Positions 47,186 through 56,767 of a stretch of DNA of 64,000 nucleotides are shown one piece after another (within the stretch, counting starts at the first letter, position 1; the number at the start of each line of letters is the position of its first letter). The stretch is from an uncultured Acidovorax sp. (GTDB lineage Bacteria > Pseudomonadota > Gammaproteobacteria > Burkholderiales > Burkholderiaceae_C). Both the position numbers and the translations under genes were made by a program. The stretch spans positions 1 through 64,000 of the forward strand of contig CAJYKV010000008.1 in assembly GCA_913774955.1 (NCBI GenBank), given 5' to 3'. Under the pieces are notes generated by a model, which worked only from the letters and a program-made list of their open reading frames with translations, made no database searches and was not told the DNA's origin.

Positions 47186-47871
47186 CTCACGGAATCCGCA
47201 CCGGGGCACGGCACATCCGGGTCCGTGGGAGCCAGGGTGATGGCGACCGGCTTGATGCCCAGGCCCAGCAGGCCCAGGGACTGGGCGGCGGCCCGGCTCA
47301 GGTCCAGGATGCGGTTCTGGGAATGCGGGCCGCGGTCGTTGATGCGCACCTGCACTGCGCGGCCGGTGACGAGGCTGCGCACGCACACCCGGGTGCCGAA
47401 GGGCAGCGTGCGGTGCGCCGCCGTGAAATCGTTCATGTCGAAGCGCTCGCCACTCGCCGTGCGGCGGCTGTGGAAGCGCGCGCCGTACCAGGAGGCCATG
47501 CCTTCTTCGCCGAAGTCGCCGAGTTCGCCGCCGAGGTCCAGGCCCAGGCCCGAGGCACGGCCGTCCTTCGCGCCCTTGGTTTCCTCGGGTTCCGTCTCCG
47601 GCGCCGGCGCCGGCGCCGGTGCCGCCGGTGCGGGCTCGCGCAGCGCGGGCGGGGTGTCGGGATCGGTCAGGGGAACGGCGGGCCGGGGTGCCCGCACGCC
47701 TGGGCGGGGAAGCCGCGCGGGGGCGGGGGCTTGCGCCTGTCCAGGCGCCGCGGAAGCGGCGGCCGCGGCGGCCGGCGCATCGCCGCCGGCCTCGGACGCC
47801 GGCGCGACCGCGCATGCAGCGATCACCCCGCACAGCAGGACCGTACACAGCCCCGGCAGGGCCCGGGGCAT
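47170..47871 (-). CDS. rlpA: Septal ring lytic transglycosylase RlpA-like lipoprotein
   Basis: A double-psi beta-barrel lipoprotein. The signal PRALPGLCTVLLCGVIAAC ends in a lipobox (IAAC), then comes an Ala/Pro-rich linker, then the barrel at about 145-230: GMASWYGARFHSRRTASGER, FGTRVCVRSLVTGRAVQVRI, NDRGPHSQNRILDLS. RlpA proteins cleave naked glycan strands in the septum, though some members lack activity. No C-terminal SPOR domain is present, unlike E. coli RlpA. The start is uncertain: 47871 gives a normal 20-residue lipoprotein signal, while 47934 adds 21 residues over an AT-rich, promoter-like stretch containing GATTCGAATC. Confidence 0.85.
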   Translation of the reverse strand: MPRALPGLCTVLLCGVIAACAVAPASEAGGDAPAAAAAASAAPGQAQAPAPARLPRPGVRAPRPAVPLTDPDTPPALREPAPAAPAPAPAPETEPEETKGAKDGRASGLGLDLGGELGDFGEEGMASWYGARFHSRRTASGERFDMNDFTAAHRTLPFGTRVCVRSLVTGRAVQVRINDRGPHSQNRILDLSRAAAQSLGLLGLGIKPVAITLAPTDPDVPCPGADSVRASGD

Positions 47872-48070
47872 TTCAGCGCTGGCAGCGCGTGGCAGAAACC
47901 TCTTCAAAACGATTCGAATCCTTTTTTTCGGCATCGGCGGCGGCCCGCCAGGTAGGCCGCCGGCGGGTGGACCGGCGGCAGCGCATGCCACGGCACGGCC
48001 GTGCAGGAGGGCGCCATGTTACCCAACCCGGCCGGCGCACCGCACGGCCCGTGCAGCGCGTGCCGTGCCG

Positions 48071-48919
48071 TCAGAGGCCCAGGCGGCGGCAGAGCTCCAG
48101 GATCGTGGCGCTCTGGTTCATGGTGTAGAAGTGCAGCGCCGGCACGCCGCCCGCGCGCAGGCGCTCGCACAGGTCCGCCACCACGTCGAGGCCGAAGGCC
48201 CGGATGCTCGCCGTGTCGTCCCCGAAGGCCTGCAGCCGCAGCCGGATCCAGCGCGGGATCTCGGCACCGCAGGCGTCGGAAAAGCGCATGAGCTGGGTCG
48301 ATCCCATGATCGGCATGATGCCGGGGATGACCGGCACGTCCAGGCCCTGGGCGCGCACGTCGTCCAGGAAGCGCCAGTACGCATCGGCATTGAAGAAGTA
48401 CTGCGTGATCGCGGAATCCGCCCCGGCGCGCACCTTGGCCGCGAAGGCCTGCAGGTCGGCGTCGGCGGAGCGGGCCTGGGGATGCACCTCGGGATAGGCC
48501 GCCACCTCGATGTGGAAATCCCGGCCCGTTTCCTCGCGGATGAAGGCCACCAGATCGCTCGCGTAATGGAACTCGCCGCCCGCGCCGTAGCCGCTCGGCA
48601 GGTCGCCCCGCAGCGCCACCAGGCGCGACACGCCCATGGCCTTGAGCTGCGCGAGCTGCGCACGCACGCTCTCGCGCGTGGCGCCGATGCAGGAGAAGTG
48701 GGATGCGGCCTGCACGCCCTCGGCGAGGATCTCGCGCACCGTGCCGAACGTGCCCTCCTGGGTGGAGCCGCCCGCGCCGTAGGTGACCGAGCAGAACTCC
48801 GGCCGGCGCTCGTAGAGCTGCCGGCGCACCGTCCGCAGCTTCTCGGCGCCCTCGGGCGTCTTGGGCGGGAAGAATTCGAAGCTGACCGGCAGCGATCCCG
48901 TGTCCGTGGAAAGGCTCAT
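48071..48919 (-). CDS. metF: Methylenetetrahydrofolate reductase
   Basis: A 282-residue flavin enzyme reducing 5,10-methylene-THF to 5-methyl-THF for methionine synthesis. Family residues include VSFEFFPPKTPEGAEKL at the N-terminus, TYGAGGSTQEGTFGTV, VALRGDLPSGYGAGGEFHYA, AITQYFFNADAYWRFLDDV and PGIMPIMGSTQLMRFS. AGGAGG precedes the ATG at 48919, which overlaps the tlyA stop (ATGA), so the two are cotranscribed. ahcY, the SAH hydrolase, lies upstream in the same direction. Confidence 0.97.
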   Translation of the reverse strand: MSLSTDTGSLPVSFEFFPPKTPEGAEKLRTVRRQLYERRPEFCSVTYGAGGSTQEGTFGTVREILAEGVQAASHFSCIGATRESVRAQLAQLKAMGVSRLVALRGDLPSGYGAGGEFHYASDLVAFIREETGRDFHIEVAAYPEVHPQARSADADLQAFAAKVRAGADSAITQYFFNADAYWRFLDDVRAQGLDVPVIPGIMPIMGSTQLMRFSDACGAEIPRWIRLRLQAFGDDTASIRAFGLDVVADLCERLRAGGVPALHFYTMNQSATILELCRRLGL

Positions 48920-49917
48920 GCCTTCCTCCTTGCATGAATGAAGAATTCGCGGTTGCCGTCGCCGCCGTCGATCGCGCTGTCGTACCAGCCGGCCACGTCC
49001 AGGCCCAGCGCCGTGCAGCACTCGCGCAGGCGCTGTTCCACCTGTGCGTAGAGGGCCGGATCGCGCACGATGCCTCCCTTGCCCACCTGGCCGGGCTGCA
49101 GCTCGAACTGCGGCTTGACCAGCATCAGCAGCTCGCCATCCGCCTTGAGCAGCGGCACCACCGCCGGCAGGATCAGCGTGAGCGAGATGAAGGACACGTC
49201 GCCGGTCACGATGTCGAATTCGGGCGTGACGTCCACGTCCTCGCGCCCCGCGCGGCGGCGCAGCTCGGTGGGCAGCGCGCCCTCGGCACGCGCGCGTGCC
49301 TTGGCCTCGCGCTCGGCCTTGAAGGCCTCCACCTCGTGCTCCTTGGCGTCGTCGCTGTCGTCGTATTCGTCGTCCACCTCGCCGCCGTTGCGCATCCAGG
49401 CATAGGGCGCCTCGGGCTGGGTCTCGTTGTCGTCCGGGTCGCGCTCCACGCGCTCGGACAGTGCCTCCTCGCAGGCCTCGCGCAGCGACTCAGGCGTCAC
49501 GGAACGGGCGTTCAGCCCTTCCACGCCCACCACGCGCGGATCGTCCCGCAACCGCTCGTGCAGCTGGCCATGGCCCACGTCCACGCCGATCACCTGGGCC
49601 GCGCCGTGCTGCAGCAGGCAGTCGGTGAACCCGCCCGTGCTCTGCCCCACGTCGAGGCAGCGCAGCCCGGCCACCTGCAGGCCGGTGGCGCGCAGCGCGC
49701 CCTCCAGCTTCAGGCCGCCACGCGACAGGTACCGCGCCTCGGCGCCATCCAGCAGCTCGACCTCGGCGATCGCCGGGATGTCGTCACCGTTCTTCGCGAC
49801 CTTCGTCCACGGCAGGCTCGCCGCCAGCCGCCACTGCACGCCGGCCGCGATCAACCGCTGGGCCTGCGACCGCGTGGCCGCATGGCCGTGCTCCACCAAA
49901 AACACATCCGCGCGCAT
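48916..49917 (-). CDS. tlyA: TlyA-type rRNA 2'-O-methyltransferase
   Basis: A 333-residue protein. An S4 domain at about 1-60 (MRADVFLVEHGHAATRSQAQ, RLIAAG) is followed by a FtsJ-like methyltransferase (KLEGAL, CLDVGQSTGGFTDCLLQHGA, GVDVGHGQLHERLRDDPRV, FDIVTGDVSFISLTLILPAV). TlyA methylates 2'-O of C residues in 16S and 23S rRNA. Typical TlyA is about 245-270 residues; here an acidic, low-complexity insertion of about 85 residues (146-230, including DDEYDDSDDAKEHEVEAFKA) interrupts the core. The start codon at 49917 follows AGAGGAAGG. It uses SAM, and so makes SAH for ahcY. Confidence 0.9.
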   Translation of the reverse strand: MRADVFLVEHGHAATRSQAQRLIAAGVQWRLAASLPWTKVAKNGDDIPAIAEVELLDGAEARYLSRGGLKLEGALRATGLQVAGLRCLDVGQSTGGFTDCLLQHGAAQVIGVDVGHGQLHERLRDDPRVVGVEGLNARSVTPESLREACEEALSERVERDPDDNETQPEAPYAWMRNGGEVDDEYDDSDDAKEHEVEAFKAEREAKARARAEGALPTELRRRAGREDVDVTPEFDIVTGDVSFISLTLILPAVVPLLKADGELLMLVKPQFELQPGQVGKGGIVRDPALYAQVEQRLRECCTALGLDVAGWYDSAIDGGDGNREFFIHARRKA

Positions 49918-50151
49918 GGGCGCCTTCCTCTCCAACAGGGCGGGCCGCACACGCGGCCCGCCACATTCAATCCATTACAGGCAGCTGAGAGAACCGTGCC
50001 AGCGACATCGCCGCACGGCACGTCATACCGCCCGGGATATCCGCGACAAAATTCGCCGGACGAACGCTACTTGCCGCTCTCAACCGGCAGTCCGTCACGG
50101 ACAGCCCGAACAGTCCTCGGCACCTGCCATTCGCCAGGGCACTCGCCCGCC
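49918..50151. other. tlyA leader and spacer after the ahcY repeat
   Basis: About 234 bp between the ahcY-downstream repeat and tlyA. On the minus strand a possible promoter is TTGTCG...TATGAC (16-bp spacing) and a strong hairpin sits before the tlyA ribosome site. I see no further gene. Confidence 0.4.
49939..49962 (-). other. Perfect 10-bp hairpin in the tlyA 5' leader
   Basis: GGCGGGCCGC-ACAC-GCGGCCCGCC is a perfect inverted repeat with a 4-base loop, 21 bp upstream of the tlyA ATG and just before its ribosome site. With no T-run it is more likely a leader structure or transcript-stability element than a terminator. Confidence 0.65.
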
Positions 50152-50267
50152 CCCAGGCCAGCAGACGCCGTGGAACCGGCTCCGCCGGGCCACTGGCGTC
50201 GTCCCCCGTCCCGCCACGCGCAGCGGGGCGAGAGAAGGGGGAAGGCGCGCAGCGCCTCAGGGGGATG
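50152..50267 (-). repeat. Structured intergenic repeat, copy B
   Basis: On the minus strand it starts CATCCCCCTGAG directly after the ahcY TGA and shares with copy A (38434-38541) the segments CTTCCCCCTTCTCTCG, GGGGGACGACGCC, GTGGCCCGGC, AGCCGGTTCCACGGCGTC and TGCTGGCCTGGG. A short middle part differs. It has the same nested inverted repeats. In both sites it begins within ten bases of a stop codon. Confidence 0.85.
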
Positions 50268-51698
<1,431 letters not shown>

Positions 51699-51769
51699 GG
51701 TTTTCTCCGTGAAAGGAAGCAAAAACCACGCGTTCGAGGGGAATGCATCACTCACCGCACCGGACAGCG

Positions 51770-51853
51770 TGGGTGAGCGTCGTTGCAAAGGGATGGTTCC
51801 GAGCCTCGCGCCCCCGCCCGCGGGCGTGGGAACGCTGCAACGCTCCTCGGAAG
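51770..51853 (-). promoter_or_regulatory. SAH riboswitch in the ahcY leader
   Basis: On the minus strand CCGAGGAGCGTTGCAGCG (about 51853-51833) is followed after a variable GC hairpin by GAGGCTCGGAAC (51809-51798 region) and then AACGACGCTCACCC (about 51785-51771). These three blocks match the conserved core of the SAH riboswitch (SAH-binding RNA upstream of ahcY in Proteobacteria): GAGGAGCG pairs with CGCTC, and CCGAG pairs with CTCGG. It turns expression on when SAH is high. A T-rich stretch and the ribosome site follow at 51720-51705. Confidence 0.85.
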
Positions 51854-52114
51854 GCGGCAATTATAAAACCAAGCGGCAAAAACCCGTGGGCCGCCCATCC
51901 GGCGCCGGCGAGAGCCTTGCCGCCTGTCCACGGGGGGTGCGGCGCCCGCAAGCTGCCCTCTGTAACTTTTCGTTGTAGGACGACAGGACGGATTGAGGCA
52001 AGATAACGGCATGCGCAAGGACCGCCAGCAGGCAGCGTCCTCCGCCCCCTGCAGGGATTTTTGCCCGGCAGGGTTTCGTCCGCAGGCCCCGCGCCCCCGA
52101 CGCACGATCTCCCG

Positions 52115-53146
52115 ATGCACCACTCTTCCAGGACTTCCCACTTCGATACGCTGCGCATTGGCGCGGCGCTTGCCGTCATCTTCAGCCACCACTTCCACAT
52201 CGCCCGCGCGGCTCCGCCGCCCTGGCTCCATTCCGACATGGTGGGCGGCGTGGCCGTGATGACGTTCTTCACGATCAGCGGCTACCTGGTGACGCTGAGC
52301 TGGCTGCGCCATCCCGACACCGTGGCGTTTCTCTGGAAGCGCCTGCTGCGCATCTGGCCCGGCGTGCTGCTCGCGGTGATCACCAACATCTTCCTGTTCG
52401 GGCTCGCCTTCACGTCGCTGGATGCCGCGGATTTCCTCCGGCATCCGGAGACGCTCACCTACTACCAGAACCTGCTGCTCTACCGGGAGTACGTGAACCT
52501 GCCCGGCGTGTTCGAAGGCAACCCGGTGCGGCACGTCATGAACGGGCCGCTGTGGACGATTCCCATGGAGACGCTCTGCTATGCCGTCCTGGCCGGACTC
52601 GGTGCATTGGGCGTCCTGCGGTCGCGCGCGCTCGCGACCGTGGCTTGCCTGGGATACATCGCGTTCTTCCTGACCACCCAGAACGCCGACTTCACCGGGA
52701 CCATGCGGCACTGGTTCGAATATCCCGCCTATTTCGCCTGCGGCACACTGATCGCGCTGCACCGCGGCGTCTTCCTCGCCCGGGCGCAGCAGTGGCTGTG
52801 CATGCTCGCGCCCATCGGCGTGCTGCTGTTCTTCGGACTCGAGCTCGAGCATTCGGCCGGCCTGCTCATCCTGCCCCCGCTGCTCATCTATCTGGGAACC
52901 CGGCAGCGCGGCGGCTTGCCGCTCCTGCGGCGTGCGGGAGACCCTTCCTTCGGCATCTACCTCTTCGGCTTCCCCATCGCCCAGGCTGTCGAGGCCACCT
53001 GGCCGGAACTGGACTTCACCACCAGCCTGCTGCTCACCAGCCTGCTTTCGATCGCGGCCGGATATGCGTCGTGGCACCTGCTCGAATCCAGGGTACTGCG
53101 GCTCAAGGGCTGGCTCGGCGAAGGCAACGCGCTGCGCACGGCCTGA
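52115..53146 (+). CDS. OafA-like membrane acyltransferase (acyltransferase_3)
   Basis: A 343-residue integral membrane acyltransferase with about ten helices. The N-terminus has FDTLRIGAALAVIFSHHFHI, where the histidine of the family is in SHHFH, and then VGGVAVMTFFTISGYLVTLS. WKRLLRIWPGVLLAV follows, then PLWTIPMETLCYAV. Such enzymes acetylate O-antigen or exopolysaccharide sugars. The start at 52115 was chosen because the frame upstream, to 52061, is Pro/Ala-rich and lies in the ahcY-side leader. The gene is next to prfC. Confidence 0.9.
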   Translation: MHHSSRTSHFDTLRIGAALAVIFSHHFHIARAAPPPWLHSDMVGGVAVMTFFTISGYLVTLSWLRHPDTVAFLWKRLLRIWPGVLLAVITNIFLFGLAFTSLDAADFLRHPETLTYYQNLLLYREYVNLPGVFEGNPVRHVMNGPLWTIPMETLCYAVLAGLGALGVLRSRALATVACLGYIAFFLTTQNADFTGTMRHWFEYPAYFACGTLIALHRGVFLARAQQWLCMLAPIGVLLFFGLELEHSAGLLILPPLLIYLGTRQRGGLPLLRRAGDPSFGIYLFGFPIAQAVEATWPELDFTTSLLLTSLLSIAAGYASWHLLESRVLRLKGWLGEGNALRTA

Positions 53147-53307
53147 CGCGGGCCTGTCCGTCCGGGATGGCGGCCATCTAGAATCGCGGGTTTGCCGCGC
53201 CGCGGGGCATGTCCCTGCCCGCGGCCGCGCCCCAGGCTTTCCGGCCACATGCCGGCGCCCGGCACTCCCGCTGGAGCTGCCGCGTTTCCCGACAGGACTC
53301 AGACGAC

Positions 53308-54948
53308 ATGGCCACCGCCACCCCTTACGCCCCGCAAGTCGGGGTCCGCCGCACCTTCGCCATCATCTCCCACCCGGATGCGGGCAAGACCACGCTCACG
53401 GAAAAGCTGCTGCTCTTCTCGGGCGCGATCCAGATCGCCGGGGCCGTGAAGGGCCGCAAGGCGAGCCGCCACGCCACCTCCGACTGGATGGAGATCGAGA
53501 AGCAGCGCGGGATCTCGGTGGCTTCCTCGGTCATGCAGATGGCCTACCGCGACCACGTGGTGAACCTGCTCGACACCCCCGGCCACAAGGACTTCTCGGA
53601 AGACACCTACCGCGTGCTCACGGCCGTGGATTCCGCGCTCATGGTGATCGACGCGGCGAACGGCGTCGAGTCGCAGACGCGGCGGCTGATCGAGGTCTGC
53701 CGCCAGCGCGACACCCCCATCATCACCTTCGTCAACAAGATGGACCGCGAGGTGCGCGAGCCCCTCGACATCCTCGACGAAGTGGAGCGCGAGCTCGGCA
53801 TGCCCTGCGTGCCCATGACCTGGCCCGTGGGCCAGGGCAAGAGCTTCGGCGGCATCATCAACCTGCGCACGCAGGCGATGACGGTGTTCGAATCCGGCAG
53901 CGAACGCCGCCCGCAGGATTTCGAGACCATTCCGCTCAGCGACGCCGACGCCCTGCGCGCGCGCTTCGGCGCCACCTTCGACGATGCCATCGAGAGCATG
54001 GAACTGGCCGTGGGCGCGTCCCCGGCGTGGGACCACGAGGCCTTCCTCGCGGGCAGGCAGACGCCCGTGTTCTTCGGCTCCGGCGTGAACAACTTCGGCG
54101 TGATGGAAGTGCTCGATGCCCTGGTCGATCTGGCGCCCCCGCCGCGCCCGCGCACCAGCAGCCTGGTGGTCAACAAGCAGCCCGTCGAGAAGACCGTGCT
54201 GCCCGAAGAGGCCGGCTTCGCGGGCGTGGTGTTCAAGGTGCAGGCCAACATGGATGCCAACCACCGCGACCGCATCGCCTTCGTGCGCGTGGCGTCGGGC
54301 AAGTACACGCCGGGCATGAAGCTGCGCGTGCAGCGCACCGCCAAGGAGCTGCGCCCCACCAGCGTGGTGACCTTCATGAGCCAGCGGCGCGAGGCCGTGG
54401 AAGAGGCCTACGCGGGCGACATCATCGGCTTCACGACGCACGGCGGCGTGCAGCTGGGCGACACCATCACCGACGGCGCCAGCCTGCAGTTCACCGGCCT
54501 GCCCTTCTTCGCCCCCGAGATGTTCATGACGGTGGTGCTGAAGAATCCGCTGCGCACCAAGCAGCTGCAGCAGGGCCTCGCCCAGCTCGGCGAGGAAGGC
54601 GCGATCCAGGTCTTCAAGCCCGATGCCGGCGGCAACATGCTGCTGGGCGCCGTGGGCCAACTGCAGTTCGAGGTGGTGCAGCACCGCCTGAAGGCCGAGT
54701 ACGACTGCGACGTGCGCCTAGAGAACTGCCAGTACACCGGCGCGCGCTGGATCACGGCGGACACGCCGGCCGAGCTGCGCGCCTTCACCGACGCCTACCC
54801 GCTGCGCATGGCGCACGACGCGGCCGACACGCTGGCCTACCTGTGCACCAGCCCCTACGACGTGCGCCTGGCGCAGGAGCGGTTCCCGAAGATCCACTTC
54901 CATCCGCTGCGCGAGCACGCGGGACTGGCACTGCAGGCCGCCGGCTGA
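53308..54948 (+). CDS. prfC: Peptide chain release factor 3
   Basis: A 546-residue translational GTPase that recycles RF1/RF2. GTPase motifs: ISHPDAGKTTLTEKLL (G1), RGISVASSV (G2), LLDTPGHKDFSEDTYRVLTA (G3), FVNKMDREVREPLDILDEV (G4) and PVGQGKSFGGIINL. The later domains include VFKVQANMDANHRDRIAFVR and FAPEMFMTVVLKNPLRTKQL. The start MATATPYAP at 53308 was chosen; a longer frame begins at 53209 across the promoter. A -10-like TAGAAT lies at 53179-53184. It precedes the glycosyltransferase cluster by 14 bp. Confidence 0.96.
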   Translation: MATATPYAPQVGVRRTFAIISHPDAGKTTLTEKLLLFSGAIQIAGAVKGRKASRHATSDWMEIEKQRGISVASSVMQMAYRDHVVNLLDTPGHKDFSEDTYRVLTAVDSALMVIDAANGVESQTRRLIEVCRQRDTPIITFVNKMDREVREPLDILDEVERELGMPCVPMTWPVGQGKSFGGIINLRTQAMTVFESGSERRPQDFETIPLSDADALRARFGATFDDAIESMELAVGASPAWDHEAFLAGRQTPVFFGSGVNNFGVMEVLDALVDLAPPPRPRTSSLVVNKQPVEKTVLPEEAGFAGVVFKVQANMDANHRDRIAFVRVASGKYTPGMKLRVQRTAKELRPTSVVTFMSQRREAVEEAYAGDIIGFTTHGGVQLGDTITDGASLQFTGLPFFAPEMFMTVVLKNPLRTKQLQQGLAQLGEEGAIQVFKPDAGGNMLLGAVGQLQFEVVQHRLKAEYDCDVRLENCQYTGARWITADTPAELRAFTDAYPLRMAHDAADTLAYLCTSPYDVRLAQERFPKIHFHPLREHAGLALQAAG

Positions 54949-54962
54949 GCGGATTGAAGCCC

Positions 54963-56384
54963 ATGGCCGCTCGCCCCATGCCTGCAGCGCGTGCCGCCCG
55001 GACGGTGCGTCCGCACGGGGCATGGGCGCCGTTCCTGGTGATCGGGGGCGCGCTGGCCGCGCTCTACGGCCTGTGGCTGCTGGCCTTCTGGCCGGGCATC
55101 CTCGGCGAAGACAGCGTCGCGATCCTGCACGAAGTGGAGCAGGATGGCCCGTTCCGCTCGGGCAAGACGGTGTTCTGGTACTACCTGGTGCGTTGCCTCT
55201 ACGGCACCACGGGCCGTGTGGAAATGCCGGTGGCGGTGCTGATGCTGCTGTGCGCGGTCGTTTTCGCGCGCATGCTGGCGTGGTGCTGGAGCGCGGGACT
55301 GCGCAAGACCTGCCTCGCAGGGCTCGTCTTCGTGGCCTTCGCACCGCACATGACCGCCTTCGCGGGCACCCTCTATCCCGACGCCATCTTCGCCGTGGGC
55401 GCGTGCGGCCTGCTGTTCGAGCTGTGGCTGGCCGTGCGCCGGCGGCACATGGGCGGCGCGTCCCTCGCGATGGTGGCGCTCACGCTGCCGTTCGCGGTGT
55501 TCACCCGGCCCAACGGGCTCGTGTTCCTGCTGCCGGCGCTCGCCGCGCTCGCCTTCGTGCCCGGCCGCGCACGCTGGATGCTCGGCGCCGTGATCGCCCT
55601 CTGGTGCGCGCTGATGGCCGCGGCGCACCGGGCGCACCCGTCGCAGGCCCAGGAAGCCGTCTACCCCATGGTGGTGTTCGAGACGGTGAACTTCCTGCGC
55701 CCGCACGCGATGAACGATCTGTGGACGCGGTTCGCGCACATGAACGACCCCTGGGTGCTGGCCGAACCGGGGATCTCGGCGGCCACCCTGGACGTGCTGC
55801 GCCGGCACCGGCCCGTCGAATCGATGGTGGCCTATTCCGATCCGGCCTACTGGGACATGCTCGTCTTCCATCCCGACGGGCCGCAGGTGGGCGGCCTGCC
55901 GGAGGCCGACCGCCGCACGCTGGTGCGCGAGTTCTTCCGCTACAACCTCTGGCACCACCTTCCCGAATTCCTCGGCAGCCGCATGACGGTGTTCCTGACG
56001 GCGGCGCTCGCCCAGGGGGGCTTCCCCGCCGTGACCTACGCCGCCCACGTGCTGCCCCGCACCCGGTCCACCTCCACCTACCGGCGGTTCGACGTGCAGG
56101 AACTGGAGCGCGGCTTCATCGCCGCGCAGCAGCTCAGCTACCACTGGCGCTGGCTCCTCTGGACACCCTGGGCGGGGTTCGCGCTGCTGGCCTGGGCCCT
56201 GGTGCGCGGCCTGCGGCGGCGCGAGGCCGCGCTGCTCATCGTGGCCCTCCCGATGGCGCTACAGTGCGGTGCGATCTTCCTGCTCTCCTCCGCGGGCGAG
56301 TACCGCTACCTGCTGCCCTTTTTCGTGCTGCCGCTGGTGCTGCTTCCCGCTCTGGCGCTGCGGCACGAAGCGCCCGCGCCCTGA
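54963..56384 (+). CDS. Multi-helix membrane protein, probable GT-C glycosyltransferase
   Basis: A 473-residue protein with about ten hydrophobic segments and large periplasmic loops. After a short basic start (MAARPMPAARAARTVRPHGA) come helices such as FLVIGGALAALYGLWLLAFW. The sequence GILGEDSVAILHE carries an early acidic pair, and FAGTLYPDAIFAVGACGLLF is in a loop, which is the general pattern of GT-C transferases that use polyprenyl-phosphate sugars. I know no closer family. It is the first gene of a cluster running to 62372. Confidence 0.6.
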   Translation: MAARPMPAARAARTVRPHGAWAPFLVIGGALAALYGLWLLAFWPGILGEDSVAILHEVEQDGPFRSGKTVFWYYLVRCLYGTTGRVEMPVAVLMLLCAVVFARMLAWCWSAGLRKTCLAGLVFVAFAPHMTAFAGTLYPDAIFAVGACGLLFELWLAVRRRHMGGASLAMVALTLPFAVFTRPNGLVFLLPALAALAFVPGRARWMLGAVIALWCALMAAAHRAHPSQAQEAVYPMVVFETVNFLRPHAMNDLWTRFAHMNDPWVLAEPGISAATLDVLRRHRPVESMVAYSDPAYWDMLVFHPDGPQVGGLPEADRRTLVREFFRYNLWHHLPEFLGSRMTVFLTAALAQGGFPAVTYAAHVLPRTRSTSTYRRFDVQELERGFIAAQQLSYHWRWLLWTPWAGFALLAWALVRGLRRREAALLIVALPMALQCGAIFLLSSAGEYRYLLPFFVLPLVLLPALALRHEAPAP

Positions 56385-56413
56385 ACCGTTTTCCTGTTGC
56401 ATCCCTTCGCTCC

Positions 56414-56767
56414 ATGTCGCTGCTACTCACATCCCTCACGCTCCTGTGCGTGTTCGGCATCTCCGTCGGACAGCTGCTGTTCAAGAAAGCGGCCATGCAG
56501 CTGCCGCCGCAGCCCGTGCTCACCGACTGGCTGTTCAACGGCTGGCTCATCGTCGCGCTGGCGCTGTACGGCATCACCACGCTGCTCTGGATCTGGGTGC
56601 TGCGCAGCGCGCCGCTGCACCTGGCCTATCCATTCATGGGCCTGGCCTTCCTGATCGTTCCGACCATGGGCTGGCTGTTCCTCGGCGAGCCGCTGCATCT
56701 GCAGACCTTCATCGGCGGCGGGCTGATCCTGGCCGGCATCGCCGTGGCGGGGAGGGCCGCCGCATGA
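56414..56767 (+). CDS. Small EamA/ArnE-like membrane protein
   Basis: A 117-residue protein with four membrane helices: MSLLLTSLTLLCVFGISVGQ, then LFKKAAMQLPPQPVL, WLIVALALYGITTLLWIWVL and APLHLAYPFMGLAFLIVPTM with FLGEPLHLQTFIGGGLILAG. It is of the SMR/EamA type seen in ArnE/ArnF, which flip polyprenyl-phosphate-linked sugars. Its stop overlaps the next start by 4 bp (ATGA). Its likely job is moving a lipid-linked sugar across the membrane, by inference. Confidence 0.8.
   Translation: MSLLLTSLTLLCVFGISVGQLLFKKAAMQLPPQPVLTDWLFNGWLIVALALYGITTLLWIWVLRSAPLHLAYPFMGLAFLIVPTMGWLFLGEPLHLQTFIGGGLILAGIAVAGRAAA

Noticed and set aside
52932-54962. Long frame preceding the GT-C-like gene
   Set aside because: It overlaps prfC out of frame and is Arg/Pro/Gly-rich; the membrane protein begins at 54963.
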